Below are positions 55,001-63,717 of a DNA stretch of 64,000 bases, piece by piece. The translations under genes and the position numbers were made by a program. The stretch comes from Phytoactinopolyspora mesophila (lineage in GTDB: Bacteria; Actinomycetota; Actinomycetes; Jiangellales; Jiangellaceae). Within the stretch, counting starts at the first letter, position 1; each line of letters begins with the position of its first letter. The stretch lies in assembly GCF_010122465.1 (NCBI RefSeq), contig NZ_WLZY01000007.1, positions 224,934 to 288,933 of the forward strand, given 5' to 3'. The notes under the pieces were generated by a model. The model saw only the letters and a list, made by a program, of their open reading frames with translations. It searched no databases and was not told where the DNA came from.

Positions 55001-55693
55001 TCAGCCCGGTACGTCCGTACCAGCTGAGCGACCGTACCAAAGCACAGTCTCTCCATATGCCCGATCCCGCAACCCATTCACCCCATCCGGCCAGCGGATC
55101 GGCCCGCTCTTGCGGTCACGTTCGACGACCAGGACGGCGCCGGCCTCCAGCCAGACGTCGGCCAGCAACGTCAGCGCGTCATGCAGGTCGTCCGTAGCCA
55201 GGGCGTACGGCGGATCGGCCAGCACGACGTCATACCGAGAACCTGGGGTCGCCGGTTGTTTCTCCAGCTCAACAGGGTCAGGCGTCCGAACCGGGCGGGC
55301 GCCCGGGTCCTCCGGCTCAGGTCCCTCCGGCAGTTCGCCCGCCGGACCCGGAAGGTCCCGCACCCGGCTCGACAAGAACCTCTCGACGCGGTCGCGAACC
55401 ACCGTCGCTCCGGGGATACCGACGGCTGCCAGGTTCGCCTCAATGGTCCGGACCGCCCTCGCCTCGGACTCGACCAGCGTGACGCACGTCGCACCCCGCG
55501 AGAGCGCTTCCAGCCCGAGCGCGCCGCTGCCGGCATACAGATCGAGCACCCGCAGGCCGTGGAAACCACCCAGCATCGACTCCAGCGCCGAGAACATCGC
55601 CTCGCGCACCCGGTCGGACGTGGGCCGGGTCATTTCTCCGGACGGAACACGTAGCCGCCGCCCGCGGGCCGCACCCGCGACTATCCTCGTCAC
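55001..55693 (-). CDS. rsmD: 16S rRNA (guanine966-N2)-methyltransferase RsmD
   Basis: The 230-residue protein has MTRIVAGAARGRRLRVP at the N-terminus, the SAM-binding motif DLYAGSGALGLEALSRGA and the catalytic DPPYALA motif. A proline/glutamate-rich insertion (about 115-155, PGPAGELPEGPEPEDPGARP) separates the SAM domain from the DPPY strand. It precedes coaD in the usual recG-rsmD-coaD order. Confidence 0.93.
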   Translation of the reverse strand: MTRIVAGAARGRRLRVPSGEMTRPTSDRVREAMFSALESMLGGFHGLRVLDLYAGSGALGLEALSRGATCVTLVESEARAVRTIEANLAAVGIPGATVVRDRVERFLSSRVRDLPGPAGELPEGPEPEDPGARPVRTPDPVELEKQPATPGSRYDVVLADPPYALATDDLHDALTLLADVWLEAGAVLVVERDRKSGPIRWPDGVNGLRDRAYGETVLWYGRSAGTDVPG

Positions 55694-55709
55694 CCGCCCC
55701 TCCTCCTTC

Positions 55710-55765
55710 CCATGATCATGAGCTGTTCGCCGGGTGGTCGCCCGGCGAACAGCTCATGATCATGG
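55710..55765. terminator. Large perfect palindrome with TGATCATG tip (25-bp arms)
   Basis: Positions 55710-55734 and 55741-55765 are perfect reverse complements around a 6-nt loop; the arm contains ATGATCATGAGCTGTTCGCC. It lies between the recG stop (55776) and rsmD start (55693), both minus strand, so it would end the recG transcript. No U-tract follows. It is the tightest hairpin of the TGATCATG family here. Confidence 0.65.
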
Positions 55766-55775
55766 CCTTGGCAAC

Positions 55776-58016
55776 TCATGCCTTGTCGATGTAGTCCTCG
55801 TCCTGCGCGGCGAGCACCGTGTCGATCGCGGCGGCCAGCTCCGGGTGCTCCCGCAGCTCAGGGTCGGCCGAGATCACCCCGACGGCGGCGTCGCGGGCGT
55901 CGCGGATGACATCCTCGTCGCGGATCACCTTCAGGAACTTCAAACTGGACCGGCGCCCGGACTGGGCAGCGCCGAGCACATCGCCCTCTCGCCGCTGCTC
56001 CAGATCCACCCGGGCCAGCTCGAATCCGTTACGGGTCCCGGCCACCGCTTCGAGCCGTTCGCGAGCTGGCGTCTCCGGCAGCGCGTCGGTCACGAGCAGG
56101 CAGACACCGGGTATACCGCCTCGCCCGATCCGGCCTCGTAGCTGGTGCAGCTGAGAGACGCCGAACCGGTCCGCGTCCATGATCACCATCATCGACGCGT
56201 TCGACACGTCCACGCCGACCTCGACGACGGTGGTGGCGAGCAGCACCGGCGCTTTGCCCGTGGCGAAGCGCCGCATCGCGGCGTCCTTGGCCTCCGGGGG
56301 CATCCGGCCATGCAAGATCTCGGTCTCGACGTCGGCCAGCGGCCCGGAACGCAATGTCTCGGCCAGCTCCAGCACCGCGACCGGCCGGCGCCGGTCCGGC
56401 TCCACACCGTCGAGGTCGCCGCTGGAGAGGTCCGCACCATCGCTGTCGGCGACGGCCATCATGACGGCGTCGTCGTGCTCGTCACCGATCCTCGGGCAAA
56501 CGATATATACGCCGTGACCGGCGGCCGCCTCCTCGCGGGCGCGCTGCCACGCCCGGTCCAGGAAGTGCGGCTTCTCCTGCATCGGCACCACGTGCGTCGT
56601 GACCTCGGCCCGCCCGGCCGGCACCTCTGACAGGGTGGAGATCTCCAGATCACCGAAGACGGTCATCGCCACCGTGCGCGGGATGGGGGTCGCGGTCATA
56701 ACGAGCACGTGTGGTCGGGTGCCGTTGCGGCTCTTCGCCGCAAGCGCTGCCCGTTGTTCCACGCCGAAACGGTGCTGCTCGTCGACGACCACGAGGCCAA
56801 GGTCGAAGAATTGGACCTGTTCCTCGAGCAGAGCATGGGTGCCGACGACGATGCCGGCGTCGCCGACCCCGATGTCCAGTAGTGCTTCCTTGCGCGCTTT
56901 GGTCCCCATGGAACCGGTGACCAGAGCGACCCTGGTGCCGATGTCGAGGCCGCCGAGCATCCCGCGCTGGGCGAGCGGCCCGAGCAGTTCCATCAACGAC
57001 CGGTGATGCTGCTGGGCCAGCACTTCGGTCGGCGCCAGCAAGGCCGCCTGGCCGCCCGCATCCACGACCGACAGCATGGCGCGCAGCGCGACGACGGTCT
57101 TACCCGCGCCGACCTCTCCCTGGAGCAAGCGGTGCATCGGGTGGTCTTCGGCAAGGTCCGCCGCGATCGCCTCGCCGATCTGCCGCTGGCCGTCGGTGAG
57201 GTCGAACGGCAACTGCGCGTCGAGTGCTTCGAGAACGCCGCCCGGTGTGGCACGTCGCGGCTGCGCCGGCAGCGCCGCCGTGGACGCGCGTCTCCTGGCC
57301 AGCTCGGCCTGGAGCACGAAAGCCTCCTCGAACCGCAGCCTCGCCCGGGCCTGCCGGACCTGCTGCATGTCCGCGGGACGGTGGACCGCGCGTAGAGCCT
57401 CGGCCAGGCCGGGCAGACCGCGCTTCTCCCGGACGGCTGCCGGCAGCGGATCGGGCACGTCGTCGAGCTGGTCGACGACGATGCGCAAACACTGTTCGAT
57501 CCGCCACGAGGCCATCCGCCTCGTGGACGGGTAGACGGGGATGATCTCGTCGGCGAACTCCTGGGCGGCCTCACGCAGATCACCCGCGCCCTCGGGAGCC
57601 ATCTGATAGTCCGGATGGGCGAACTGCCGCTGTCCGCGGAAGGTCCCCACCTTGCCGGCGAACATGCCCACCCGGCCGGGACGGAGGTCCTTCAGCCTCC
57701 AGTCCTGGTTGAAGAAGACGAGCTGCACGTCGCTGGTGCCATCGGTGACGACGACCTCCAGGCGTTTGCTGGGCCGCCGCTGCCCTTGGCCACGTTGCCG
57801 GAACTCGCGTACCTGCGCGGTCTTGACCATGGCCAGCACCGTGACGTGGTCGTCCTCACGCAGGGACGCGAGCTCGGTGAGTTCGCCCCGCTCGATGTAG
57901 CGGCGCGGATAGTGGCGAAGCAAATCGCCGACGGTGCGCAGTTCGAGCTCTTTCGACAGCACAGCCGCTGTCTTGTCGCCCAGCGTGGCCCGCAGATCCT
58001 CGTCGAGGTCAGTCAT
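55776..58016 (-). CDS. recG: ATP-dependent DNA helicase RecG
   Basis: The 746-residue helicase has an N-terminal wedge/OB domain (about 50-160), Walker A GEVGAGKTVVA, DEQH box VVVDEQHRFG, MTATPIPRT (motif III) and a helicase C domain with GVDVSNASMMVIMDADRFGVSQLHQLRGRIGR. It remodels stalled forks and branched DNA. ATG 58016 has GGAG upstream at good spacing; a GTG at 58043 is possible. The stretch AVADSDGADLSSGDLDGVEPD is a small acidic insertion in the C-terminal helicase domain. Confidence 0.96.
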   Translation of the reverse strand: MTDLDEDLRATLGDKTAAVLSKELELRTVGDLLRHYPRRYIERGELTELASLREDDHVTVLAMVKTAQVREFRQRGQGQRRPSKRLEVVVTDGTSDVQLVFFNQDWRLKDLRPGRVGMFAGKVGTFRGQRQFAHPDYQMAPEGAGDLREAAQEFADEIIPVYPSTRRMASWRIEQCLRIVVDQLDDVPDPLPAAVREKRGLPGLAEALRAVHRPADMQQVRQARARLRFEEAFVLQAELARRRASTAALPAQPRRATPGGVLEALDAQLPFDLTDGQRQIGEAIAADLAEDHPMHRLLQGEVGAGKTVVALRAMLSVVDAGGQAALLAPTEVLAQQHHRSLMELLGPLAQRGMLGGLDIGTRVALVTGSMGTKARKEALLDIGVGDAGIVVGTHALLEEQVQFFDLGLVVVDEQHRFGVEQRAALAAKSRNGTRPHVLVMTATPIPRTVAMTVFGDLEISTLSEVPAGRAEVTTHVVPMQEKPHFLDRAWQRAREEAAAGHGVYIVCPRIGDEHDDAVMMAVADSDGADLSSGDLDGVEPDRRRPVAVLELAETLRSGPLADVETEILHGRMPPEAKDAAMRRFATGKAPVLLATTVVEVGVDVSNASMMVIMDADRFGVSQLHQLRGRIGRGGIPGVCLLVTDALPETPARERLEAVAGTRNGFELARVDLEQRREGDVLGAAQSGRRSSLKFLKVIRDEDVIRDARDAAVGVISADPELREHPELAAAIDTVLAAQDEDYIDKA

Positions 58017-58089
58017 CACTGCGCTCCGCTCCCCAGAGGTCACCGGCCGCGGCGCGCGTGCCCGCCCGGAGACCCGATGTCAGCCACAC

Positions 58090-59745
58090 CTATTCCACCC
58101 CCAGCAGCAGTGGATAACGCGGTTGGCCACCTTCGTAGACGACCGTATCGACTTCCGGATGACTGTGCCGGACCGACACCTCGACGCCGGCCGCCAGTGA
58201 CACATCGGCACCAGCCCCAGTCACGACCGTCACCAGCTCCCCTCCAGCCGACAGCATGCGCCTGACCACCTCTTGGGCCACCTCCAGCAAGTCGGACCCG
58301 ATCACCGCGAAATCGCCTTCGACGACGCCGAGTACGTCGCCGGGCCGGCAGATCCCCGCCATTGTCACGGCCTCGCGCGAGGCAACCGTCACGGCGCCGT
58401 GACGGGCGTGACCCGCGGCTGTGGTCATCGCGACGACATCGGCGTCGAACGAACGCCCGGGCTCGTGTACGGCCACCGCGGCAAGCCCTTGGACCTGGGC
58501 GATCGTTGGTATGACCGCCACCCGCCGGTGCTGCGCGCGCAGTTCGGCGGCCGCAGCTTCGGCCACTGGTACCGCATCGCGCTCGTTCGGCAGGATGATC
58601 ACCTCGCCGGCGGAGTCGTCACCAACCGCTGCCAGCATCTCCGTGGTCGACGGACGATGCCCGGCCGGTGTCGAGGCGACAACCGCGCCGGCCGAAGCGA
58701 ACAGCTCGGCCAGCCCCGGTCCCGCCGCGAACGCGACGACGACCCTGCCGTCGCCGGGCGCGGGGGTGGCCGCGACGGTCCGGCCCTGCGCCGCGAGATG
58801 AGTGACGCTGATGCGATGCGGACGTCCGGCCTGGAGGCCCGCCTCGATCACCGCTCCGGCGTCGTCGGCATGCACATGGACGTTCCACTCGTCCCCGCCT
58901 CCGACCACCACGAGGGAGTCGCCGAGTTCGGACAACGTCTGCCGCAGCCCCGGAATGGCCTCGCTGGGCGCCCGCAGCAGGAACATCACCTCGTACGCCG
59001 GGGCCGCGGCGCCGGCCGGTGTGGCAGCGGCGGCAGAGTCCGGGCAAGGTCGAGACGCCGGCCCGGCCGGAATCGGGACGTGATGGTCGCCGACGCGCCG
59101 GGGCGCCGGAAGCGGCCGGCGTCCCGTCAGCACGGTGTCGAAGGCGTCAAGTAGCACGGTCAAACCACGGCCCCCGGCGTCGACCACACCGGCGTCGCGC
59201 AACACGTCGAGTTGCCGCGGTGTGGCGGCCAGCGCACGGCGAGCCGCCCGGGCCGCCGCCAGAGCCACCTCAGCGAGCCCGTACGGCTGTTCGGCCAGCC
59301 GGGCCTGGGCGGCTGCTCCGGCGGCCCGGGCCACCGTCAGGATGGTGCCCTCGACCGGCTTGTAGACGGCGGCGTAGGCGGCCGACGCAGCATGGTCGAG
59401 CGCCGCAGCCAGCCCCGACCCGTCGGCGAGCGTCGCGCCTTCACGGCCGAGCACGTCGGCCACACCACGCAGCATCTGCGCCAAGATGATCCCCGAGTTC
59501 CCTCTGGCGCCCAGCAGAGCGCCCCGGGCCATCGCGTCGGCGACCTCGTGAACCGCCGCCTCGGATGGGCAACGCTCCACCGCCGCGGCGGCGGCTTCCA
59601 TCGTCAGATACAGATTGGTGCCGGTATCGCTGTCCGGCACCGGATAGACGTTCAACGCGTCGATCTCTTCACGGGCCTCGGCAAGGCCGTCCAAACCCGC
59701 ACGGCACCAGCGGCGGACGATGTCAGCGTCCGGGATCTGCTGCAC
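58090..59745 (-). CDS. DAK2-domain (YloV/FakA-like) protein
   Basis: The 551-residue protein has an N-terminal DAK2 (dihydroxyacetone kinase L-like) domain with NVYPVPDSDTGTNLYLTM and GALLGARGNSGIILAQMLRG, a middle region with VDAGGRGL, and a C-terminal DegV-like domain (IILPNERD, AVIPTIAQVQGLAAV). FakA homologues phosphorylate fatty acids bound to FakB; the standard position is between rpmB and recG. GTG 59745 is preferred because GGGAGG precedes it; starts at 59766 or 59808 are alternatives. Confidence 0.88.
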   Translation of the reverse strand: MQQIPDADIVRRWCRAGLDGLAEAREEIDALNVYPVPDSDTGTNLYLTMEAAAAAVERCPSEAAVHEVADAMARGALLGARGNSGIILAQMLRGVADVLGREGATLADGSGLAAALDHAASAAYAAVYKPVEGTILTVARAAGAAAQARLAEQPYGLAEVALAAARAARRALAATPRQLDVLRDAGVVDAGGRGLTVLLDAFDTVLTGRRPLPAPRRVGDHHVPIPAGPASRPCPDSAAAATPAGAAAPAYEVMFLLRAPSEAIPGLRQTLSELGDSLVVVGGGDEWNVHVHADDAGAVIEAGLQAGRPHRISVTHLAAQGRTVAATPAPGDGRVVVAFAAGPGLAELFASAGAVVASTPAGHRPSTTEMLAAVGDDSAGEVIILPNERDAVPVAEAAAAELRAQHRRVAVIPTIAQVQGLAAVAVHEPGRSFDADVVAMTTAAGHARHGAVTVASREAVTMAGICRPGDVLGVVEGDFAVIGSDLLEVAQEVVRRMLSAGGELVTVVTGAGADVSLAAGVEVSVRHSHPEVDTVVYEGGQPRYPLLLGVE

Positions 59746-59874
59746 CTCACACCTCCCATCCGCCATCACGAACCCTTGTCGGTGGAGCGTATCGCTGACC
59801 GGACGCACCCACGGCCGGCACCGGCTTGGCTTAGAGGCCGCCTCTAAGGTGTTGTGCGCCGCCTCCGGGCCGGT

Positions 59875-59903
59875 TTGGGTCTTGGGCGCTCAACCGGTAC
59901 TCT
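59875..59903 (+). promoter_or_regulatory. Candidate rpmB promoter
   Basis: TTGGGT (59875-59880) and TACTCT (59898-59903) are separated by 17 bp, about 85 bp upstream of the rpmB start. A short hairpin CTTAGAGG-CCG-CCTCTAAG (59830-59848) lies just upstream. Assignment is by consensus and spacing only. Confidence 0.35.
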
Positions 59904-59988
59904 AGAGCGGTTGCCTCGGTCGCGGCGGTTACGCCGGAACGCAGGCACATCATTGGACCAGACAATTCATTCTCCGGAGGAGTTACCC

Positions 59989-60180
59989 GTGGCTGCCAAC
60001 TGCGACGTCTGCGGCAAAGGCCCGGGCTTCGGCAACAAGATCTCGCACTCGCACCGCCGGACCCCGCGTCGTTGGAACCCCAATATCCAATCCGTGCGGA
60101 CCGTCGTAGGCGGCACTCCGAAGCGGATCAACGCCTGCACCTCGTGCATCAAGGCCGGCAAGGTCGTCCGCTCGGCCTGA
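59989..60180 (+). CDS. rpmB: 50S ribosomal protein L28, zinc-binding form
   Basis: The 63-residue protein starts at GTG 59989 with GGAGGAG upstream. It contains [20 protein letters not shown] and a second pair CTSC, giving the four cysteines of the zinc-ribbon L28. [16 protein letters not shown] is the family core. It is divergent from the DAK2 gene, as usual for actinobacteria, and is followed by a strong terminator. Confidence 0.96.
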   Translation: MAANCDVCGKGPGFGNKISHSHRRTPRRWNPNIQSVRTVVGGTPKRINACTSCIKAGKVVRSA

Positions 60181-60192
60181 TTCTTCACGCTG

Positions 60193-60220
60193 TGGCCGGG
60201 TAGCTCATGCTGCCCGGCCA
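60193..60220 (+). terminator. Rho-independent-type terminator of rpmB
   Basis: TGGCCGGGTAGC (60193-60204) pairs with GCTGCCCGGCCA (60209-60220) with one wobble position and a TCAT loop, followed by TTT, 12 bp after the rpmB stop. Confidence 0.75.
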
Positions 60221-60247
60221 TTTCGGCGTTGCAGGCGTCTCGAGAGA

Positions 60248-60421
60248 GCCCTCTAAGCGTTCCAGCAGATGGAGTCTCTCCTCGCCCGCGGACTCGCTCG
60301 TGCCTCGCTCGCCAGCCGATGGTCGCGCTCGCCGGCTCCCTCGTGCCTCGTCCGACGGCTCGCCGCTCAACATGCCCGCCACACCATGGAGAGACTCCAT
60401 CTGCTGGAACGCTTAGAGGGC
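60248..60421. repeat. 34-bp perfect inverted repeat enclosing 106 bp
   Basis: Positions 60248-60281 and 60388-60421 are perfect reverse complements; the arm contains CGTTCCAGCAGATGGAGTCT. The loop is rich in CTCGCTCG/CTCGTGCCTCG words. The right arm includes the last codons and stop of the GNAT gene, so the left arm is an inverted copy of that gene end. It resembles the termini of a small non-autonomous mobile element, but no clear target duplication is visible. Confidence 0.75.
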
Positions 60422-60886
60422 GAGTTTGAAACCGGTGTGCGACGCCTCGAACCCCAGCCTCTCGTAGAAGCGGTGCGCGTCGGACCGGCTGGCGTCCGAA
60501 GTCAACTGGACCAGCGCGGCACCACGCCGGCGAGCTTCGTCGATCGCCCAGCTGATCAGCTGGCGGCCGAGACCCGAACCACGGGCGGACGAATGCACCC
60601 GCACCGCTTCCAGCTGTGCCCGGGTGGCCCCTTGGCGTGACAACCCGGAAATGAAGGTCAGCTGGAAGGTACCGACGACCTCGCCGTCTCGTTCGGCAAC
60701 CGCCAGGAACTGATGCGGATCGGCGTCGATCGTCTCGAACGCCGCCACATACCGCTCGAGCTCTTCCGGAGCCTCCCGGGCCGCGCCGAGGGGATCGTCG
60801 GCGAGCATCGCCACTATCTTCGCGACGTCGTCTCCACGAGCCGCCCGGACCCTCAAGGCACCGACGCCGGTATCCACATTCGTCAC
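60413..60886 (-). CDS. GNAT-family N-acetyltransferase
   Basis: The 157-residue protein has an LRVRAARGDDVAKIVAMLADD start, acetyl-CoA-binding motif A in VRVHSSARGSGLGRQLISWA and the terminal RFYERLGFEASHTGFKLAL. It would acetylate a small molecule or protein; the substrate is unknown. It starts at GTG 60886 without a clear ribosome binding site. Its 3' end lies inside the 34-bp inverted repeat. Confidence 0.85.
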   Translation of the reverse strand: MTNVDTGVGALRVRAARGDDVAKIVAMLADDPLGAAREAPEELERYVAAFETIDADPHQFLAVAERDGEVVGTFQLTFISGLSRQGATRAQLEAVRVHSSARGSGLGRQLISWAIDEARRRGAALVQLTSDASRSDAHRFYERLGFEASHTGFKLAL

Positions 60887-61004
60887 CAGACGACCCTATC
60901 CCGCCCACCTGGTCATGGCCCGGCCGGACGGCCGCGATCCGGCGTCGTGTGACAATGCTCGGGTGCCCTCAAGCTCGCCCGAAGCCCAGGAGACCAGAGC
61001 GCTC

Positions 61005-61952
61005 ATGCGCAACATCGCCGTCTTCAGCGGAAGTGCCCATCCGGAGCTCGCCGAGGAGATCTGCACCCATCTCGACGCGCCGTTGCATCCGGTCAGCATC
61101 CAGCGCTTCGCCAACGACTGCCTGCAGGTACAGCTTCAGGCCAACTGCCGTGAGCACGACGTCTTCCTGATCCAGCCCATCGTTCCGCCCGTGCAAGAAA
61201 ACCTGGTGGAGCTGTTCCTCATGCTCGACGCCGCCCGTGGCGCGTCGGCGGCCCGGATCACCGTCGTGATGCCGCACTACGCCTACGCACGTTCGGACAA
61301 GAAGGACGCGCCGCGCATCTCGATCGGTGGCCGCCTGATGGCCGATCTGATGGCCACCGCCGGGGCCAGCCGGGTGCTGGCCATGACGCTGCACTCGCCC
61401 CAGGTCCACGGCTTCTTCAGCACGCCCGTGGACCAGTTGCACGCGCTGCGCGAGCTGGCCGGGCACTTCCGTGCCAACAACGACCTCTCCAACTCCGTGG
61501 TCGTCTCACCGGATCTCGGCAACGCCAAACCCGCCTCGGCTTTCGCCCAGATCCTCGGCGTACCGGTGGCGGCCGGCGCCAAGCAGCGTTTCGCCGACGA
61601 CCACGTCAGCATCAGCGCGATCATCGGTGACGTCGCCGGCCGCGACATCATCGTCCTGGACGACGAGATAGCCAAAGGCAGCACGGTCATCGAGCTGATC
61701 CAGCGGCTGCGCGAGCACGGTGTGCAGTCCATCCGGATCGCATGCACTCACGGGCTGTTCACCGGCAAGGCGCTCGAACGAATCGGCGAGTTCGACGACG
61801 TCCGGGAGATCGTCTGCACCAATACCGTTCCGATACCCGAGGCCGAGCGGCACCCGAAGCTGAAGGTGCTATCGGTGGCGCCACAGCTGGCCGAGGCGAT
61901 CAGACGTATCCACAAGGGTGAATCGGTGAGTGTCCTCTTCCACGACATCTAG
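61005..61952 (+). CDS. Divergent PRPP synthetase paralogue
   Basis: The 315-residue protein aligns along its full length with ribose-phosphate pyrophosphokinases: PHYAYARSDKKDAPRISIGGRL (90-111), His130 in MTLHSPQVHGFF, and a flexible-loop Lys193/Arg195 (KQR). The ribose-phosphate/PRPP loop differs from the usual DDxIDTAGT: here DDEIAKGST (219-227). DLGNAKPASAFA also departs from the usual DxGGxxRAR. A GTG at 60963 would add 14 residues. Because the motifs diverge and the main prs gene usually sits near glmU, this is probably a paralogue with altered function. Confidence 0.8.
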   Translation: MRNIAVFSGSAHPELAEEICTHLDAPLHPVSIQRFANDCLQVQLQANCREHDVFLIQPIVPPVQENLVELFLMLDAARGASAARITVVMPHYAYARSDKKDAPRISIGGRLMADLMATAGASRVLAMTLHSPQVHGFFSTPVDQLHALRELAGHFRANNDLSNSVVVSPDLGNAKPASAFAQILGVPVAAGAKQRFADDHVSISAIIGDVAGRDIIVLDDEIAKGSTVIELIQRLREHGVQSIRIACTHGLFTGKALERIGEFDDVREIVCTNTVPIPEAERHPKLKVLSVAPQLAEAIRRIHKGESVSVLFHDI

Positions 61953-62009
61953 GCTCGCCCCACCCCTGTCCACCCTTCTCACCCTTCCACCACCTCACGA
62001 CCGGGCGGG

Positions 62010-62954
62010 TCAGGAGAAATGGACATGGCCGGCATCGCCCTCATACGGCGCTCCATCGACCCGCACACCTTCACCGTCATACACCCGGCCGATCACCCGC
62101 CACCGTTCCGGAAGCGGCACCTGGGCCGGGAACGTGGCCAGCATCGCGTTGTCGTCGCCGCCGGTGAGCACCCACGTCATCGGGTCTGCCCCCAGTGCGC
62201 TGCCGACCTCGCGCATCGCCTCGGTGATCTCCAGCCGCTCGCGCTCGATGTCGATGCGCACATGGCTCGATTCGGCGAGGTGCCCCGCGTCGGCCAGCAA
62301 GCCATCGCTGACGTCACACATGGCGGTAGCACCGAGCGTCGCGGCTTCGGGCCCCGCGTCGTACGGCACCTCTGGACAGCGATGAGCGTCGACCAGCGCG
62401 CGTGGTGACCGGAATCCCCGGCTGAGTACCCGCAAGCCGGCCTCGGCCCAGCCCAGCCGCCCGCACACCGCGAGTACATCGCCGGCACGAGCGCCAGAAC
62501 GCAACACCGGCTCCAGGCCGTCGAGCTCGCCGAGGGCGGTGATCGCGAGCACCACCGTCTCCGAGCTCACCATGTCGCCACCGATCACCGAGGCTCCTAC
62601 CCGGGCACATTCGTCCCGCATTCCATCCGCCAACTCCAAGGTCCACGCCACGTCGAGGTCGCCCGGAGCGCCTAGGCCGACCGTGATGGCCGTAGCGCGC
62701 GCCCCCATGGCCGCGATGTCGGACAGATTCTGGGCGGCCGCCTTGCGGCCGATGTCTCGCGCGGACGACCAGTCGCGCCGGAAATGTCGGCCCTCGACCA
62801 ACATGTCAGTTGTCACGACGACGCGTCCGCTGCCCACTGCGATGATCGCCGCGTCGTCACCCGGACCGACGACAACCCCGTCTCCCTGCGGAAACCGGGC
62901 TGTCACCGCGTCGATCAGACCGAATTCGCCCACATCGGAAACGCTGTCGGGCAC
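62010..62954 (-). CDS. thiL: Thiamine-monophosphate kinase
   Basis: The 314-residue protein has the N-terminal VGPGDDAAIIAV and TTDMLVEGRHFRRDW motifs, AAQNLSDIAAMGA and C-terminal DVSDGLLADAGHLAESS. It phosphorylates thiamine monophosphate to the diphosphate, the cofactor of the ThDP enzyme encoded at 14934 among others. Divergent from the RAM-domain gene. Confidence 0.95.
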   Translation of the reverse strand: MPDSVSDVGEFGLIDAVTARFPQGDGVVVGPGDDAAIIAVGSGRVVVTTDMLVEGRHFRRDWSSARDIGRKAAAQNLSDIAAMGARATAITVGLGAPGDLDVAWTLELADGMRDECARVGASVIGGDMVSSETVVLAITALGELDGLEPVLRSGARAGDVLAVCGRLGWAEAGLRVLSRGFRSPRALVDAHRCPEVPYDAGPEAATLGATAMCDVSDGLLADAGHLAESSHVRIDIERERLEITEAMREVGSALGADPMTWVLTGGDDNAMLATFPAQVPLPERWRVIGRVYDGEGVRVDGAPYEGDAGHVHFS

Positions 62955-63030
62955 ACTGACTCCTCATTGGTCGCGGACAGGCGGTAGGTTGGCGCTCGGA
63001 CCATCTTTCCCTAGAGCTGGAGGCCAACCC

Positions 63031-63267
63031 GTGGTGGTACAGGCATACATCCTGATACAGACCGAGGTCGGCAAGGCGGCCGACGTCGCCCGGCAGATCG
63101 CCGAGATCGACGGCGTCACCCTCGCCGAAGACGTCACCGGGCCCTACGACGTCATCGTGCGCGCCGAAGCCGACAACGTCGACGACCTCGGAAAGCTGGT
63201 TGTCGCCCGCGTTCAGGCCATCGACGGCATCACCCGAACCCTGACGTGCCCCGTCGTACATCTCTGA
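63031..63267 (+). CDS. Stand-alone Lrp/AsnC ligand-binding (RAM) domain protein
   Basis: The 78-residue protein consists only of the RAM fold (QAYILIQTEVGKAADVARQI, GPYDVIVRAEADNVDDLGKLV, ITRTLTCPVVHL), with no DNA-binding helix-turn-helix. GGAGG lies 7 bp upstream of GTG 63031. Such proteins may oligomerise with full-length Lrp members or act as small-molecule-binding switches. Its 3' end overlaps the DUF3515 gene by 22 bp. Confidence 0.9.
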   Translation: MVVQAYILIQTEVGKAADVARQIAEIDGVTLAEDVTGPYDVIVRAEADNVDDLGKLVVARVQAIDGITRTLTCPVVHL

Positions 63268-63701
63268 TTCTCGCCCTGCTCGCTCTCACCGTGTCGGGGT
63301 GCGGATTCGGCGCGGTCTCCATCGAGCCGCACACCGCAGAAGCTGGCAGCGAAGAGACCTGCACGGCGTTGCTGAAGGACCTACCTGAGGTTGTCAGTGA
63401 CGCTGTTCGCCGTGACGTCGCCCCCGAGGCAGCTCTGGCCACCGCGTGGGGTCAGCCGCCGATAGTGCTGCGTTGCGGCGTCTCCATGCCTTCTGCTTAC
63501 CGGCCGGACACACAGCTCATAGACGTCGGAGGGGTCGGCTGGTTCGCCGAAGAAGGCGACGGCGGGGTCTTTTTCACCGCCACCGACCGGGAAGTCTTGG
63601 TTGAAGTAGCCGTGCCGGACGACTACGCGCCGGCAGGGTTCGTCCTGGACGACATCTCCCCCACCGTCGCGTCCCACATCCCCGAGCGCGGCCTGCGCTG
63701 A
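63246..63701 (+). CDS. DUF3515 lipoprotein
   Basis: The 151-residue protein has a signal peptide and lipobox VSGC (Cys19) and the DUF3515 core (CTALLKDLPEVVSDAVRR, WGQPPIVLRCGVSMP, DYAPAGFVLDDISPTVASHIP). The function of the family is unknown. It lies between the RAM-domain gene and ddl, a conserved actinobacterial neighbourhood near thiL. The start is a GTG within the upstream gene. Confidence 0.88.
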   Translation: MPRRTSLILALLALTVSGCGFGAVSIEPHTAEAGSEETCTALLKDLPEVVSDAVRRDVAPEAALATAWGQPPIVLRCGVSMPSAYRPDTQLIDVGGVGWFAEEGDGGVFFTATDREVLVEVAVPDDYAPAGFVLDDISPTVASHIPERGLR

Positions 63702-63717
63702 ACGGGAGCGGGCCGGC

